A DNA stretch of 64,000 nucleotides from Microbacterium sp. LWH7-1.2 (GCF_038397755.1 NZ_CP151637.1:1798001-1862000), one strand, 5' to 3'. Positions 22,865 through 30,744 are shown, numbered from the stretch's first letter. Notes: generated by a model from the letters alone, not told the origin. Program-made: numbers and translations.

Positions 22865-24996
22865 GCGCCCACCCCGGCGGACTCGGGAGAGACGGATGCT
22901 GCGGCGGTGGCGGCATCCGTGTCCGCAGACGTCTTCGCGACCAGGGTGAGGACGTCGTACGTCGCGACGATCTCCTCGCGCTGGTTCAGGATGACCGCGT
23001 CCCAGCGCACCTCGCCGTACTCGTCGGTCTCGCGCGGGGTGATCTGCTTCGCCGTGAGCACCACGCGGATCTCGTCACCGGGCGACACCGGCGTCATGAA
23101 CCGCAGGTTCTCGAGGCCGTAGTTGGCGAGCACCGGACCGGGCTCGGGGTCCACGAACAGGCCGGCCGCCCACGACACCAGCAGGTAGCCGTGCGCCACG
23201 CGACCCGGGAAGAACGGGTTCGCGGCGGCGGCCTCCTCGTCCATGTGGGCATAGAAGAGATCGCCGGTGAAGTTCGCGAACGTCTCGATGTCGTCGAGGG
23301 TCACCGGTCGCAGCGGCGACGCGATCTGGTCGCCGATCGCGAGTTCGGCGAGTGACTTGCGGAACGGGTGGCGATCGGAACGGGATGCTGCGCCCTGGTG
23401 CCACACGCCGGTCAGCGCCGTGAGCATCGCAGGTGAGCCCTGCACCGCGGTGCGCTGCATGTGGTGCAGGACCGCGCGGATGCCGCCGAGCTCCTCGCCA
23501 CCGCCCGCGCGGCCGGGTCCGCCGTGCACGAGGTGCGGCACCGGGGCGCCGTGGCCCGTCGACGTGCGGGCGTCGTCGCGGTCGAGGAACAGCAGGCGCC
23601 CGTTGTACGCGGCGGTGCGCGCGAGCAGGGTCGCCGCGACGGCGGGGTCGGCGGTGGCCACGCTCGTCACGAGAGATCCGCCGCCGCGGCCGACGAGATC
23701 GGCGGCCTCGTCCACGGTGCGATACGCGAGCACGCTCGCCACGGGCCCGAACGCCTCGACATCGTGCACCGCTTCGGGCAGCGCGTCGGCGGCGCCGTCG
23801 AACCCGATGACGATGGGCATGACGAAGGCCCCGTCGGGGGCAGGACCGGTCGAGCCGTCGGCGTGCGTCACGTCCGGGGCATCCGTCGATCCGAGCAGGA
23901 TGCGACCGCCCGCCGCCTCGAGCGCGCCGACGGCGCGCAGCACCTCGTCGCGCTGGGCGAGCGAGACGAGCGGGCCCATCGTGACGCCTTCGGCGTGCGG
24001 GTCGCCGACGACGACGCGCTCGGAGAGCTTGTCGCTGAGGGCCCGGACCAGAGGCTCGACGGCGTCGGCCGGCACGATGGCGCGCCGGATCGCGGTGCAC
24101 TTCTGGCCGGCCTTGGTGGTGAGTTCGACCATGAGCTGCTTCACGTACGCGTCGAACTCCGGGGTGCCGGGCACCGCATCGGGGCCGAGCACCGACGCGT
24201 TGATCGAATCGGTCTCGCTCGTGAACCTGACGCCCGGCGCCGCCTGCTCGCGAAGCCGGGACGCGGTCGACGCGCTGCCGGTGAAGCCCACGAGATCGCC
24301 GAGTCCGAGGTGGTCGAACAAGCCTGGCACGGCGCCGCTCACCAGCTGCAGCGAGCCGGCGGGCAGGCGTCCCGTCTCGACGAGGATGCGCACCCAGGCC
24401 TCAGCGACGTACGCCGTGGGCGTCGCCGGTTTCACGATCGTCGGCACGCCCGCGAGGAACGCGGGGGCGAACTTCTCGAGCGCGCCCCACATCGGGAAGT
24501 TGAAGGCGTTGATCTGCACGGCCACGCCCGGAAGGCGCGTGTACACGTGGCGCCCGAGGAACGAGCCGTCCTTCGAGAGCGGCTCGACCGGTCCGTCGAG
24601 GTACACCTGCGCATTCGGCAGCTCGCGCCTGCCCTTCGACGAGTACGTGAAGAGCACGCCGATGCCGCCGTCGACGTCGCTCAGCGAGTCGCGCGTGGTC
24701 GCGCCGGCCCGCTTCGAGAGCTCGTAGAGCTCCTCCTTGCGCGCCGTGAGTGCGATGCCGAACTCCTTCAGCAGCAGGGCGCGCTGGTGGAAGGTGAGCG
24801 CGCCGAGGCCCGCCTGGCCCACCGTGCGAGCGTGGGCGATCGCACCCGCGAGATCGATGCCCTCGGTGCTCACGAGCGTCACGACATCGCCGGTCGACGC
24901 GTCGCGCACGGTCGCGGCGCCGGCTTCGGATGCAGGCGTCCACCATGCATCGCGCAGGTAGCTGGGGAGGATGCCGGTCGCTGACCGCTCGATCAT
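22861..24996 (-). CDS. paaZ: Bifunctional oxepin-CoA hydrolase / 3-oxo-5,6-dehydrosuberyl-CoA semialdehyde dehydrogenase
   Basis: 711 residues, slightly longer than E. coli PaaZ (681). Residues about 1-530 form an aldehyde dehydrogenase domain (NAFNFPMWGALEKFAPAFLA, FTGSASTASRL, Cys in TTKAGQKCTAIRR). Residues about 545-690 form a MaoC-type hydratase domain with the D-x4-H pair in FTGDLFYAHMDEEAAAANP. The enzyme opens the oxepin ring and oxidises the resulting aldehyde. ATG 24996 is chosen over GTG 24999 because GGAG lies about 9 bases upstream. The C-terminal tail (DTDAATAAASVSPE) is encoded by a GGATGC/GCATCC hairpin at 22893-22920. Confidence 0.95.
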   Translation of the reverse strand: MIERSATGILPSYLRDAWWTPASEAGAATVRDASTGDVVTLVSTEGIDLAGAIAHARTVGQAGLGALTFHQRALLLKEFGIALTARKEELYELSKRAGATTRDSLSDVDGGIGVLFTYSSKGRRELPNAQVYLDGPVEPLSKDGSFLGRHVYTRLPGVAVQINAFNFPMWGALEKFAPAFLAGVPTIVKPATPTAYVAEAWVRILVETGRLPAGSLQLVSGAVPGLFDHLGLGDLVGFTGSASTASRLREQAAPGVRFTSETDSINASVLGPDAVPGTPEFDAYVKQLMVELTTKAGQKCTAIRRAIVPADAVEPLVRALSDKLSERVVVGDPHAEGVTMGPLVSLAQRDEVLRAVGALEAAGGRILLGSTDAPDVTHADGSTGPAPDGAFVMPIVIGFDGAADALPEAVHDVEAFGPVASVLAYRTVDEAADLVGRGGGSLVTSVATADPAVAATLLARTAAYNGRLLFLDRDDARTSTGHGAPVPHLVHGGPGRAGGGEELGGIRAVLHHMQRTAVQGSPAMLTALTGVWHQGAASRSDRHPFRKSLAELAIGDQIASPLRPVTLDDIETFANFTGDLFYAHMDEEAAAANPFFPGRVAHGYLLVSWAAGLFVDPEPGPVLANYGLENLRFMTPVSPGDEIRVVLTAKQITPRETDEYGEVRWDAVILNQREEIVATYDVLTLVAKTSADTDAATAAASVSPESAGVGA

Positions 24997-25916
24997 CACT
25001 GTTCACTCCATTCGTAGAAGCCGCGGCCGGTCTTGCGGCCGAGTCGTCCGTCGGCGACGAGGCGCCTGAGCAGCTCCGGGGGTGCGAACCGCTTCCCCAG
25101 CTCGCGGTGCAGCTCCTCGGCGATGCCCAGCCGCACGTCGAGGCCGACGAGGTCGGTGGTGCGCAGCGGGCCGACGGGATGCCGGTAGCCGAGCTCCATC
25201 GCCGCGTCGATGTCGGCGGCCGACGCGACACCTTCCTCGAGCATGCGGATCGCCTCGAGCCCGAGGGCGACCCCCAACCGGCTCGACGCGAAGCCCGGAC
25301 TGTCGCGCACGACGATGGGCGTCTTGCCGAGCGCCGCGATCCAGGCCCTGGCGTCGTCGACGAGCGCGAGGTCGGTCGCCGCACCGGTGACCACCTCCAC
25401 GAGCTGCGACGCCGGCACGGGGTTGAAGAAGTGCAGGCCCAGGAAGCGTTCGGGGCGGTCGAGGCCGGATGCGAGGTCGTCGATCGAGATGGACGAGGTG
25501 TTGGTGGCGAGCGCCGCATCCGGTCCGAGAGCGCGTTCGGCGCGCGCGAGCGCGTCGTGCTTCAGTTCCCGATCCTCCGGGACCGCCTCCACCACGAGGT
25601 GGCAGCCGGTCAGGGCCGCAGCATCCGTCGCCGTCTGGATCGCGGCGGCGAGCGCGTCGTACCCGATCTCGGTGGTGCCGCGCTCGACGCTGCGCCGCAC
25701 GCTCTCGAGAAGGCGAGCGGATGCTGCGGCCGCCGCCTCCTGGTCGCGCTCGACCACGACCACCTGAGCGCCGGCGAGGGCGAACGCGTGTGCGATGCCC
25801 GCGCCCATGCGCCCGCCGCCGATCACCCCGACGCGACCGGGCAGTCTCGCCGGCTCGGCGCGTTTCGACTCGCTTCGCTCGCTCAACGAACGGGAACTGC
25901 CCTCGGCCGCACTCAT
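24996..25916 (-). CDS. paaH: 3-hydroxyadipyl/3-hydroxyacyl-CoA dehydrogenase PaaH
   Basis: 306 residues. The NAD site VIGGGRMGAGIAHAFALAG starts only at residue 29. The catalytic blocks LVVEAVPED, NTSSISI and GLHFFNPVP are typical of PaaH/Hbd, which oxidises 3-hydroxyadipyl-CoA. Oddity: residues 7-22 ([16 protein letters not shown]) come from the 45-bp repeat, so the natural N-terminus was near RVGVIGGG. ATG 25916 overlaps the paaF stop (ATGA), and the stop overlaps the paaZ start. No thiolase (paaJ) is found in the window. Confidence 0.93.
   Translation of the reverse strand: MSAAEGSSRSLSERSESKRAEPARLPGRVGVIGGGRMGAGIAHAFALAGAQVVVVERDQEAAAAASARLLESVRRSVERGTTEIGYDALAAAIQTATDAAALTGCHLVVEAVPEDRELKHDALARAERALGPDAALATNTSSISIDDLASGLDRPERFLGLHFFNPVPASQLVEVVTGAATDLALVDDARAWIAALGKTPIVVRDSPGFASSRLGVALGLEAIRMLEEGVASAADIDAAMELGYRHPVGPLRTTDLVGLDVRLGIAEELHRELGKRFAPPELLRRLVADGRLGRKTGRGFYEWSEQ
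25851..25895. repeat. Translated 45-bp SRSLSER element at the paaH 5' end
   Basis: Near-identical to 21291-21335 (about two differences in 45). In frame it encodes [15 protein letters not shown] within the N-terminus of PaaH, immediately after the paaF/paaH overlap. Confidence 0.88.
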
Positions 25917-26650
25917 CGCTTCCCCCTCTCGAGGAAGGCGGTCATGCGCCGGTCCTTCTCGGGGCTCTCGAAGAGCTGCGCCTGCAGCTCGAGCTCGATC
26001 TCGGGGTGCGCCGCGCGCGGGGCGAGCAGCGCCGTCTTCGTGTGACGCGTCGCCAACGGGTCGTTGCGGGCGATGCGATCCGCGAGCGCATGAGCAGCGG
26101 CGAGCAGGTCTGCGGGCTCGAACAGCGACGACACGAGCCCCCACGCGACGGCGGTGTCGGCATCCAGGATCCGCCCTGTCAGCAGCATCTCGGCGGCCCG
26201 GGCCTCACCGACGATCTCGGGCAGGCGCCACGTCGCACCGGCCGCCGCGATGATGCCCAGGCCCGTCTCGGGGTTGCCGATCTGGAGACCCGGAGTGCCG
26301 ATGCGGATGTCGGCCGCGTACGCGAGCTCGGCCCCGCCGCCCAGCGCGTAGCCGTCGATCGCGGCGATGACCGGCATCGGGAGGCCCCGCACCCGCGTGA
26401 ACGCCCGGGTGTTGATGCCCCGGCGGGCGTCGGCGGCGCGGCGGTCACGCAGCTGTGCGATGTCGGCCCCCGAGGCGAACACGCCGTCGGAGCCCGTGAT
26501 GATGAGCGTGCGCGGCTCGCGCTCGAGCTCGCCGCAAAGCTCGTGCAGGCGGTCGATCGTGTCCTGGTCGATGGCGTTGCGCACCTCCGGCCGCGACAGC
26601 GTCGCGACGACGCGGTCCTCGCGGCGCTCGATCTTGAGCGGCTCAGGCAT
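25913..26650 (-). CDS. paaF: 2,3-dehydroadipyl-CoA hydratase (enoyl-CoA hydratase) PaaF
   Basis: 245 residues, crotonase fold. Both catalytic glutamates of true hydratases are present (GGGAELAYAADI and GNPETGLGI), which separates it from the PaaG isomerase at 17562. Oxyanion blocks FASGADIAQL and DGYALGGG are intact. It is first in paaF-H-Z-I. ATG 26650 is chosen because GAGAGG then lies about 6 bases upstream; ATG 26656 would leave no spacing. The promoter region holds the TetR-type operator shared with the divergent regulator. Confidence 0.88.
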   Translation of the reverse strand: MPEPLKIERREDRVVATLSRPEVRNAIDQDTIDRLHELCGELEREPRTLIITGSDGVFASGADIAQLRDRRAADARRGINTRAFTRVRGLPMPVIAAIDGYALGGGAELAYAADIRIGTPGLQIGNPETGLGIIAAAGATWRLPEIVGEARAAEMLLTGRILDADTAVAWGLVSSLFEPADLLAAAHALADRIARNDPLATRHTKTALLAPRAAHPEIELELQAQLFESPEKDRRMTAFLERGKR

Positions 26651-26697
26651 CGGCATCCTCTCGATCCGCTCCGTCGCGGTCTCGCGCCCATAATATC

Positions 26698-26715
26698 TGA
26701 TCGATCGTTCAGTAA
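26698..26715. promoter_or_regulatory. TetR/PaaR-type operator between paaF and the TetR gene
   Basis: TGATCGATCGTTCA is a near-perfect 14-bp palindrome followed by GTAA. Read on the minus strand it starts TTACTGAACGA, as in the paaA operator at 22295-22316. TATTAT directly beside it is a good -10 for paaF, so repressor binding would block both divergent promoters. Confidence 0.75.
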
Positions 26716-26763
26716 TGCCATCGTCCTGCACGCCATGGACCCGACCGGTGCGAGACTGGGCGC

Positions 26764-27372
26764 ATGTCCGCGAGCACCGACGCCTTCCCCGCGCGACGCG
26801 GACGGCCTGGCTACGACCGCGATCAGGTGCTCGCGGTCGCAGTGGCCCTCTTCAACGAGCAGGGATACGACGCGACATCGGTGGCCGATCTCGCCTCGCG
26901 CCTCCGGCTCACGAAGTCGGCGCTGTACCACCACTTCGACTCGAAGGAGCAGCTGCTCGCGCTCGCCCTCGACGAAGCGCTCGACGGGCTCGAGGGGGTG
27001 CTCGACGAACCGGACGCGGCCGTCGCGGATCCGGTCGAGCGGCTCGGCGCGGTGCTGCGCGGCGCGGTGCGTGTGCTCGTCGACAAACTCCCGTACGTCA
27101 CGCTCCTGCTGCGGGTACGCGGCAACAGCGACGTCGAGCGCGCCGCCCTCGAGCGCCGGCGCGCGTTCGACCACCGGGTGACGGCGCTCGTGGCCGAGGC
27201 GCAGCGCGCCGGTCAGGTGCGCGCCGACGTCGACGACGCCGTGGCCACGCGCCTGGTCTTCGGCATGGTCAACTCGATCGTCGAGTGGTACCGGCCGAGC
27301 GGGCCTGTCGACCGGGAGCGCCTCGCGCACGACGTCGTCGCGGTCGCGCTGGACGGCATGCGCACCCGCTGA
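26764..27372 (+). CDS. paaR: TetR-family regulator, probable phenylacetate repressor
   Basis: 202 residues. The N-terminal TetR HTH (residues about 15-62; VALFNEQGYDATSVADLASR, KSALYHHFDSKEQLL) is clear; the C-terminus is a TetR_C-type ligand domain (FGMVNSIVEWYRP). It is divergent from paaF with a shared operator and resembles actinobacterial PaaR, which responds to phenylacetyl-CoA. The symbol is inferred from context. Its stop codon lies at the first unit of an 18-bp tandem repeat. Confidence 0.82.
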   Translation: MSASTDAFPARRGRPGYDRDQVLAVAVALFNEQGYDATSVADLASRLRLTKSALYHHFDSKEQLLALALDEALDGLEGVLDEPDAAVADPVERLGAVLRGAVRVLVDKLPYVTLLLRVRGNSDVERAALERRRAFDHRVTALVAEAQRAGQVRADVDDAVATRLVFGMVNSIVEWYRPSGPVDRERLAHDVVAVALDGMRTR

Positions 27373-27470
27373 CCCATCCCCGCTGACCCGGCCATCCCCG
27401 CTGACCCGGCCATCCCCGCTCACCCGGCCATCCCCGCTCACCCGGCCATCCCCGCTGACCCGGCCATCCC
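27367..27470. repeat. 18-bp tandem repeat starting at the TetR stop codon
   Basis: About six head-to-tail copies of GACCCGGCCATCCCCGCT (the first lacks GGCC; two have CACCC for GACCC). The first GCTGACCC contains the TGA stop of the regulator gene, so the array seems to have grown from the 3' end of the CDS. It may affect the mRNA 3' end or be a neutral minisatellite. Confidence 0.9.
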
Positions 27471-27500
27471 CCTGACTCAGCCGTCCCCGCGGCCTCCCTG

Positions 27501-27587
27501 CTGCCGAAACACGGGCGCGTCACGCGACACGCCGTGCGGCGGCATCCATCACCGGCGTGTCGCCGTCACCGACCCGTCTTTCGGCAG
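27501..27587. repeat. Long imperfect palindrome, second copy of the 22339 family
   Basis: Left arm 27501-27534 starts CTGCCGAAACACGGG and ends CGACACGCCG; right arm 27553-27587 starts CGGCGTGTCGCCGTCACC and ends CCCGTCTTTCGGCAG. Most of about 34 positions pair. The same arm words occur at 22339-22425. It lies between the convergent TetR and MFS genes; a stem of this size could end transcription from either side. Confidence 0.8.
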
Positions 27588-27623
27588 AGTGCGCCGAGGC
27601 GGGGACCCGGAAAGAAGGGACGA

Positions 27624-27674
27624 ACGGATGCCGCGGCCCGGGGCCTGCGGTCAGACCGGGGACGCGGCATCCGT
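27624..27674 (-). terminator. GGATGC-type terminator of the MHS transporter gene
   Basis: Perfect 12-bp arms ACGGATGCCGCG / CGCGGCATCCGT around a 27-nt loop that itself contains GGCCCGGGGCC. It lies 15 bp past the transporter stop. The whole gap 27373-27688 (316 bp) holds only the tandem repeat, the long palindrome and this stem. Confidence 0.75.
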
Positions 27675-27688
27675 CTTCGAAACGAGAC

Positions 27689-29071
27689 TCAGGCCTTCGA
27701 GAGGCCGTAGATCGGGCTGACCGACTGCTCGGCCTCGTGGTCGGGGCCCAGCGGGATGCCGGAGCGGTCGCGCAGCAGCAGCGTCGCGATGAGTCCGATC
27801 ACCGTCATCGCGGCGAGGTACCACGTGACCGACAGCGTCGAACCGGTCGCCTGCACGAGCGCCGTCGCGATGGTCGGGGCGAACGCGCCGCCGAGGATCG
27901 CGCCGATCGCGTACGAGATCGAGACGCCCGAGAAGCGGATGGATGCCGGGAACAGCTCGGAGTAGAGCGCAGCCTGCGGTCCGTAGGTGAAGCCGAGGCC
28001 GATCGTGAGGATCGCAAGCCCCAGGAACAGCAGCCCGATGTCACCCGTGTTCACGAGCGGGAAGAGCAGGAAGACGCCCGCGAGCTGCAGGATCCAGCCG
28101 ATGATGTACGTCGTGCGGCGGCCGATGCGGTCGGAGATGAAGCCGGCGGCCAGCGTCGACAGCAGCCAGGTGACGGCCGATCCCGCGACCGCCCACAGCA
28201 CCGGTCCGCGCTCGAGGCCGAGCGGTCCCTCGGGGTTCGTCGAGTAGCCCTGGATGTATCCGCCTGTGGTCATGTAGCCGACGGCGTTGTTGCCCGCGAA
28301 GACCAGCGCGGCGATGATCACGAGGAGCAGGTGCTTGCGGAAGAGCGTGACGATCGGCATGCGCGCCTTCTCCTTGCGCTCGGCGAGCTCGGCGAACACC
28401 GGGCTCTCCTCGACGCGGCGGCGGACGTAGTAGCCCACGAGGATCAGCACGACGCTGAGCAGGAACGGGACGCGCCAGCCCCACACGAGGAATGCGTCGC
28501 CGGGGGCGATCATCGCCATGAGCGCCATGACGCCCGAGGCCAGCAGCAGTCCGAGCGGCACGCCGATCTGCGGCGAGGCGCCGAAGGCACCACGACGCTT
28601 CTTCGGGGCGTGCTCGACGGCCATGAGCACGGCGCCACCCCACTCGCCGCCCGCGGAGATGCCCTGGATGATGCGCAGCAGGACGAGGAGGATGGGCGCC
28701 GCGATCCCGATCGCCTCGTAGGTCGGCAGCACGCCGATGAGCGCGGTCGCCGCACCCATCAGGATCAGCGTCCACATGAGCACGACCTTGCGGCCGTACT
28801 TGTCGCCGAAGTGGCCGGCGAGGAACGCGCCGAGGGGGCGGAACAGGAAGCTCACGCCGACCGTCGCGAAGGCCACGATCGCGCTGTTCGCGCCAAGCGG
28901 CGCGAAGAACAACTGGCCGAAGACCAGCCCGACCGCGGTCGCATAGATGAAGAAGTCGTACCACTCGACGGTGGTGCCGACGACGGTCGCGAAGACGACG
29001 CGACGGCGGTCGGTGGGGGACGCGATGGTTCCGGTGGGGGTGAATCCCTGCGGGGATCGTGAGGTGCTCAT
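27689..29071 (-). CDS. MFS transporter, metabolite:H+ symporter (MHS) type
   Basis: 460 residues with about 12 membrane segments. The MHS family signature is present: VGTTVEWYDFFIYATA in TM1, GHFGDKYGRKVVL after TM2, and the R-rich loop RRVEESPVFAELAERKEKAR in the middle. MHS members import shikimate, 2-oxoglutarate, protocatechuate and other acids with H+. Divergence from the homoprotocatechuate genes across a shared promoter suggests an aromatic acid such as a hydroxyphenylacetate, as inference. ATG 29071 follows AGGAGT. Confidence 0.87.
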   Translation of the reverse strand: MSTSRSPQGFTPTGTIASPTDRRRVVFATVVGTTVEWYDFFIYATAVGLVFGQLFFAPLGANSAIVAFATVGVSFLFRPLGAFLAGHFGDKYGRKVVLMWTLILMGAATALIGVLPTYEAIGIAAPILLVLLRIIQGISAGGEWGGAVLMAVEHAPKKRRGAFGASPQIGVPLGLLLASGVMALMAMIAPGDAFLVWGWRVPFLLSVVLILVGYYVRRRVEESPVFAELAERKEKARMPIVTLFRKHLLLVIIAALVFAGNNAVGYMTTGGYIQGYSTNPEGPLGLERGPVLWAVAGSAVTWLLSTLAAGFISDRIGRRTTYIIGWILQLAGVFLLFPLVNTGDIGLLFLGLAILTIGLGFTYGPQAALYSELFPASIRFSGVSISYAIGAILGGAFAPTIATALVQATGSTLSVTWYLAAMTVIGLIATLLLRDRSGIPLGPDHEAEQSVSPIYGLSKA

Positions 29072-29140
29072 GGTGACTCCTGTGTCGGGGCTGACGGCGT
29101 CGTCGCCGGCGACTTCTGGGTGGTTGCCGGATGCTGGTCG

Positions 29141-29163
29141 ATCATATACGATTTCGGATACGA
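29141..29163. promoter_or_regulatory. Palindrome ATCATATACGAT plus second ATACGA (GntR-type site)
   Basis: ATCATATACGAT (29141-29152) is palindromic with one mismatch, and ATACGA recurs 12 bp later (29158). It lies in the shared MFS/hpa promoter. FCD-type GntR regulators often bind TnGTATACnA-like palindromes, so the GntR protein encoded at 30741 is the likely binder. Confidence 0.55.
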
Positions 29164-29193
29164 CGCAACAGGTCACTTCGAGTGAGGGAGCTC

Positions 29194-30744
29194 ATGGACG
29201 AGATCACGGATGCCGCAGACCGCCGTTTCGCTGCCCTCCCCGGCCGGCCCGGCAAGATCGTCGCCATCCACCTCAGCTACGCGTCGCGTGCGGATCAGCG
29301 CGGGCGGCGGCCGCAGCATCCGTCGTACTTCTTCAAGCCGTCGAGCTCCGTCGCGGCTTCAGGCGAGACCATCGAGCGTCCGGCAGGCACCGAGCTGCTC
29401 GCCTTCGAGGGCGAGATCGCGCTCGTGATCGGCACGCCCGCACGGCGCGTGCGGCTGGCGGACGCATGGGACCACGTGGCGTGGGTCACGGCGGCGAACG
29501 ACTTCGGCCTCTACGACCTCCGCGAGAACGACAAGGGCTCGAACGTGCGGTCGAAGGGCGGCGACGGCTACACGCCTCTCGGTCCCTCGCTCATCGACGC
29601 CCGCACCATCGACCCCGACGCCCTGCGTGTGCGCACGTGGCTCAACCGCGAGCTCGCCCAGGATGACACCGCTCGGGGCATGATCTTCCCCCTCGCGCAG
29701 CTGGTCGCCGACCTTTCGCAGCACTTCACGCTCGAGACGGGCGACGTGATTCTCACGGGCACGCCGGCGGGGTCGTCGGTGGCGCAGCCCGGCGACGTGG
29801 TCGAGGTCGAGGTCGACGTGCCCGGCGGCCCGTCCTCGGGCCGACTGGTCACCACGGTGGTGCAGGGCTCGGCCGCGTTCGACGCGGAGCTCGGGTCTCT
29901 GCCTGCCGTCGACGACCTGCAGCGCAGCGAGGCGTGGGGCTCGCGCGAGGCGGCCGGGCTTCCGCCCGCAGCCTCTCCCGAATCAGGAGATCTGACGGAG
30001 GCAGGACGTTCCGCCGCGGATTCTCCCGCCTGGGCCACATCTCCTGTTCTGGGAGACGCGCTGCGCGCGAAGCTCGAGGCGGTGCCCGTGGCGGGGCTCT
30101 CGGCGCAGCTGCGCAGGCGCGGGCTCAACAACGTGCATGTCGACGGCGTTCGGCCGTTGCATCCGGAAGCGAAGCTCGTCGGCACGGCCCGCACACTGCG
30201 GTTCGTGCCGAACCGCGAGGACCTGTTCGCGTCGCACGGCGGCGGCTACAACGCGCAGAAGCGCGTGTTCGATGCCGTCGGCGATGGCGAGGTCGTGGTG
30301 ATCGAGGCGCGCGGCGAGGCCGGCTCCGGCACGCTCGGCGACATCCTCGCGATCCGCGCACACGCCCGCGGCGCGGCCGGCATCGTCACCGACGGAGGGG
30401 TGAGGGATGCTGCGGCCGTCGCCGCGGTCGGCATCCCGGTGTACTCCTCCGGCGCCCACCCCGCCGTGCTCGGTCGCAAGCACGTGCCGTGGGACGCCGA
30501 CATCACGATCGCGTGCGGCGGCACCACCGTCCAGCCCGGCGACATCATCGTCGGGGACGCGGACGGGGTCGTGGTGATCCCTCCCGCGATCGCGGAGGAG
30601 ATCGTGGACGCGGCCCTCGCCCAGGAGGATGAGGACGCCTGGATCGCCGACCGCGTCGCCGAGGGACATCCCGTCGACGGACTCTTCCCGATGAACGCCG
30701 AATGGCGCGCGAAGTACGACGCCCGAGAGGAAGGCCGCGCATGA
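29194..30744 (+). CDS. FAH-domain isomerase/decarboxylase fused to an RraA-like domain (HpaG-like)
   Basis: 516 residues. Residues about 1-245 are a fumarylacetoacetase-hydrolase domain (SYFFKPSSSVAASG, EGEIALVIG, NDFGLYDLREND, ETGDVILTGTPAG) like HpaG, which isomerises/decarboxylates 5-oxopent-3-ene-1,2,5-tricarboxylate. Residues about 290-515 are an RraA/HMG-aldolase-like domain with GIVTDGGVRDAAAV holding the metal Asp and catalytic Arg. The join may let RraA supply decarboxylation and FAH isomerisation, replacing the usual double-FAH HpaG; this is inference. The linker (about 255-288) is encoded by an imperfect palindrome. ATG 29194 follows GAGGGAG; the stop overlaps the GntR start. Confidence 0.85.
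   Translation: MDEITDAADRRFAALPGRPGKIVAIHLSYASRADQRGRRPQHPSYFFKPSSSVAASGETIERPAGTELLAFEGEIALVIGTPARRVRLADAWDHVAWVTAANDFGLYDLRENDKGSNVRSKGGDGYTPLGPSLIDARTIDPDALRVRTWLNRELAQDDTARGMIFPLAQLVADLSQHFTLETGDVILTGTPAGSSVAQPGDVVEVEVDVPGGPSSGRLVTTVVQGSAAFDAELGSLPAVDDLQRSEAWGSREAAGLPPAASPESGDLTEAGRSAADSPAWATSPVLGDALRAKLEAVPVAGLSAQLRRRGLNNVHVDGVRPLHPEAKLVGTARTLRFVPNREDLFASHGGGYNAQKRVFDAVGDGEVVVIEARGEAGSGTLGDILAIRAHARGAAGIVTDGGVRDAAAVAAVGIPVYSSGAHPAVLGRKHVPWDADITIACGGTTVQPGDIIVGDADGVVVIPPAIAEEIVDAALAQEDEDAWIADRVAEGHPVDGLFPMNAEWRAKYDAREEGRA
29974..30056. repeat. Imperfect palindrome forming the interdomain linker
   Basis: TCTCCCGAATCAGGAGAT (29974-29991) and ATCTCCTGTTCTGGGAGA (30039-30056) are inverted copies with 3 mismatches in 18, with GATTCTCCCGCC inside. 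The span encodes the low-complexity linker between the FAH and RraA domains. Confidence 0.75.

Noticed and set aside
23267..24984. Plus-strand open frames opposite paaZ
   Set aside because: No motif, Ser/Arg/Pro-rich, and fully antisense to an intact two-domain PaaZ.
27367..27470. CRISPR or coding repeat in the 18-bp array
   Set aside because: Units are head to tail without spacers, and each carries a stop in the preceding gene's frame.
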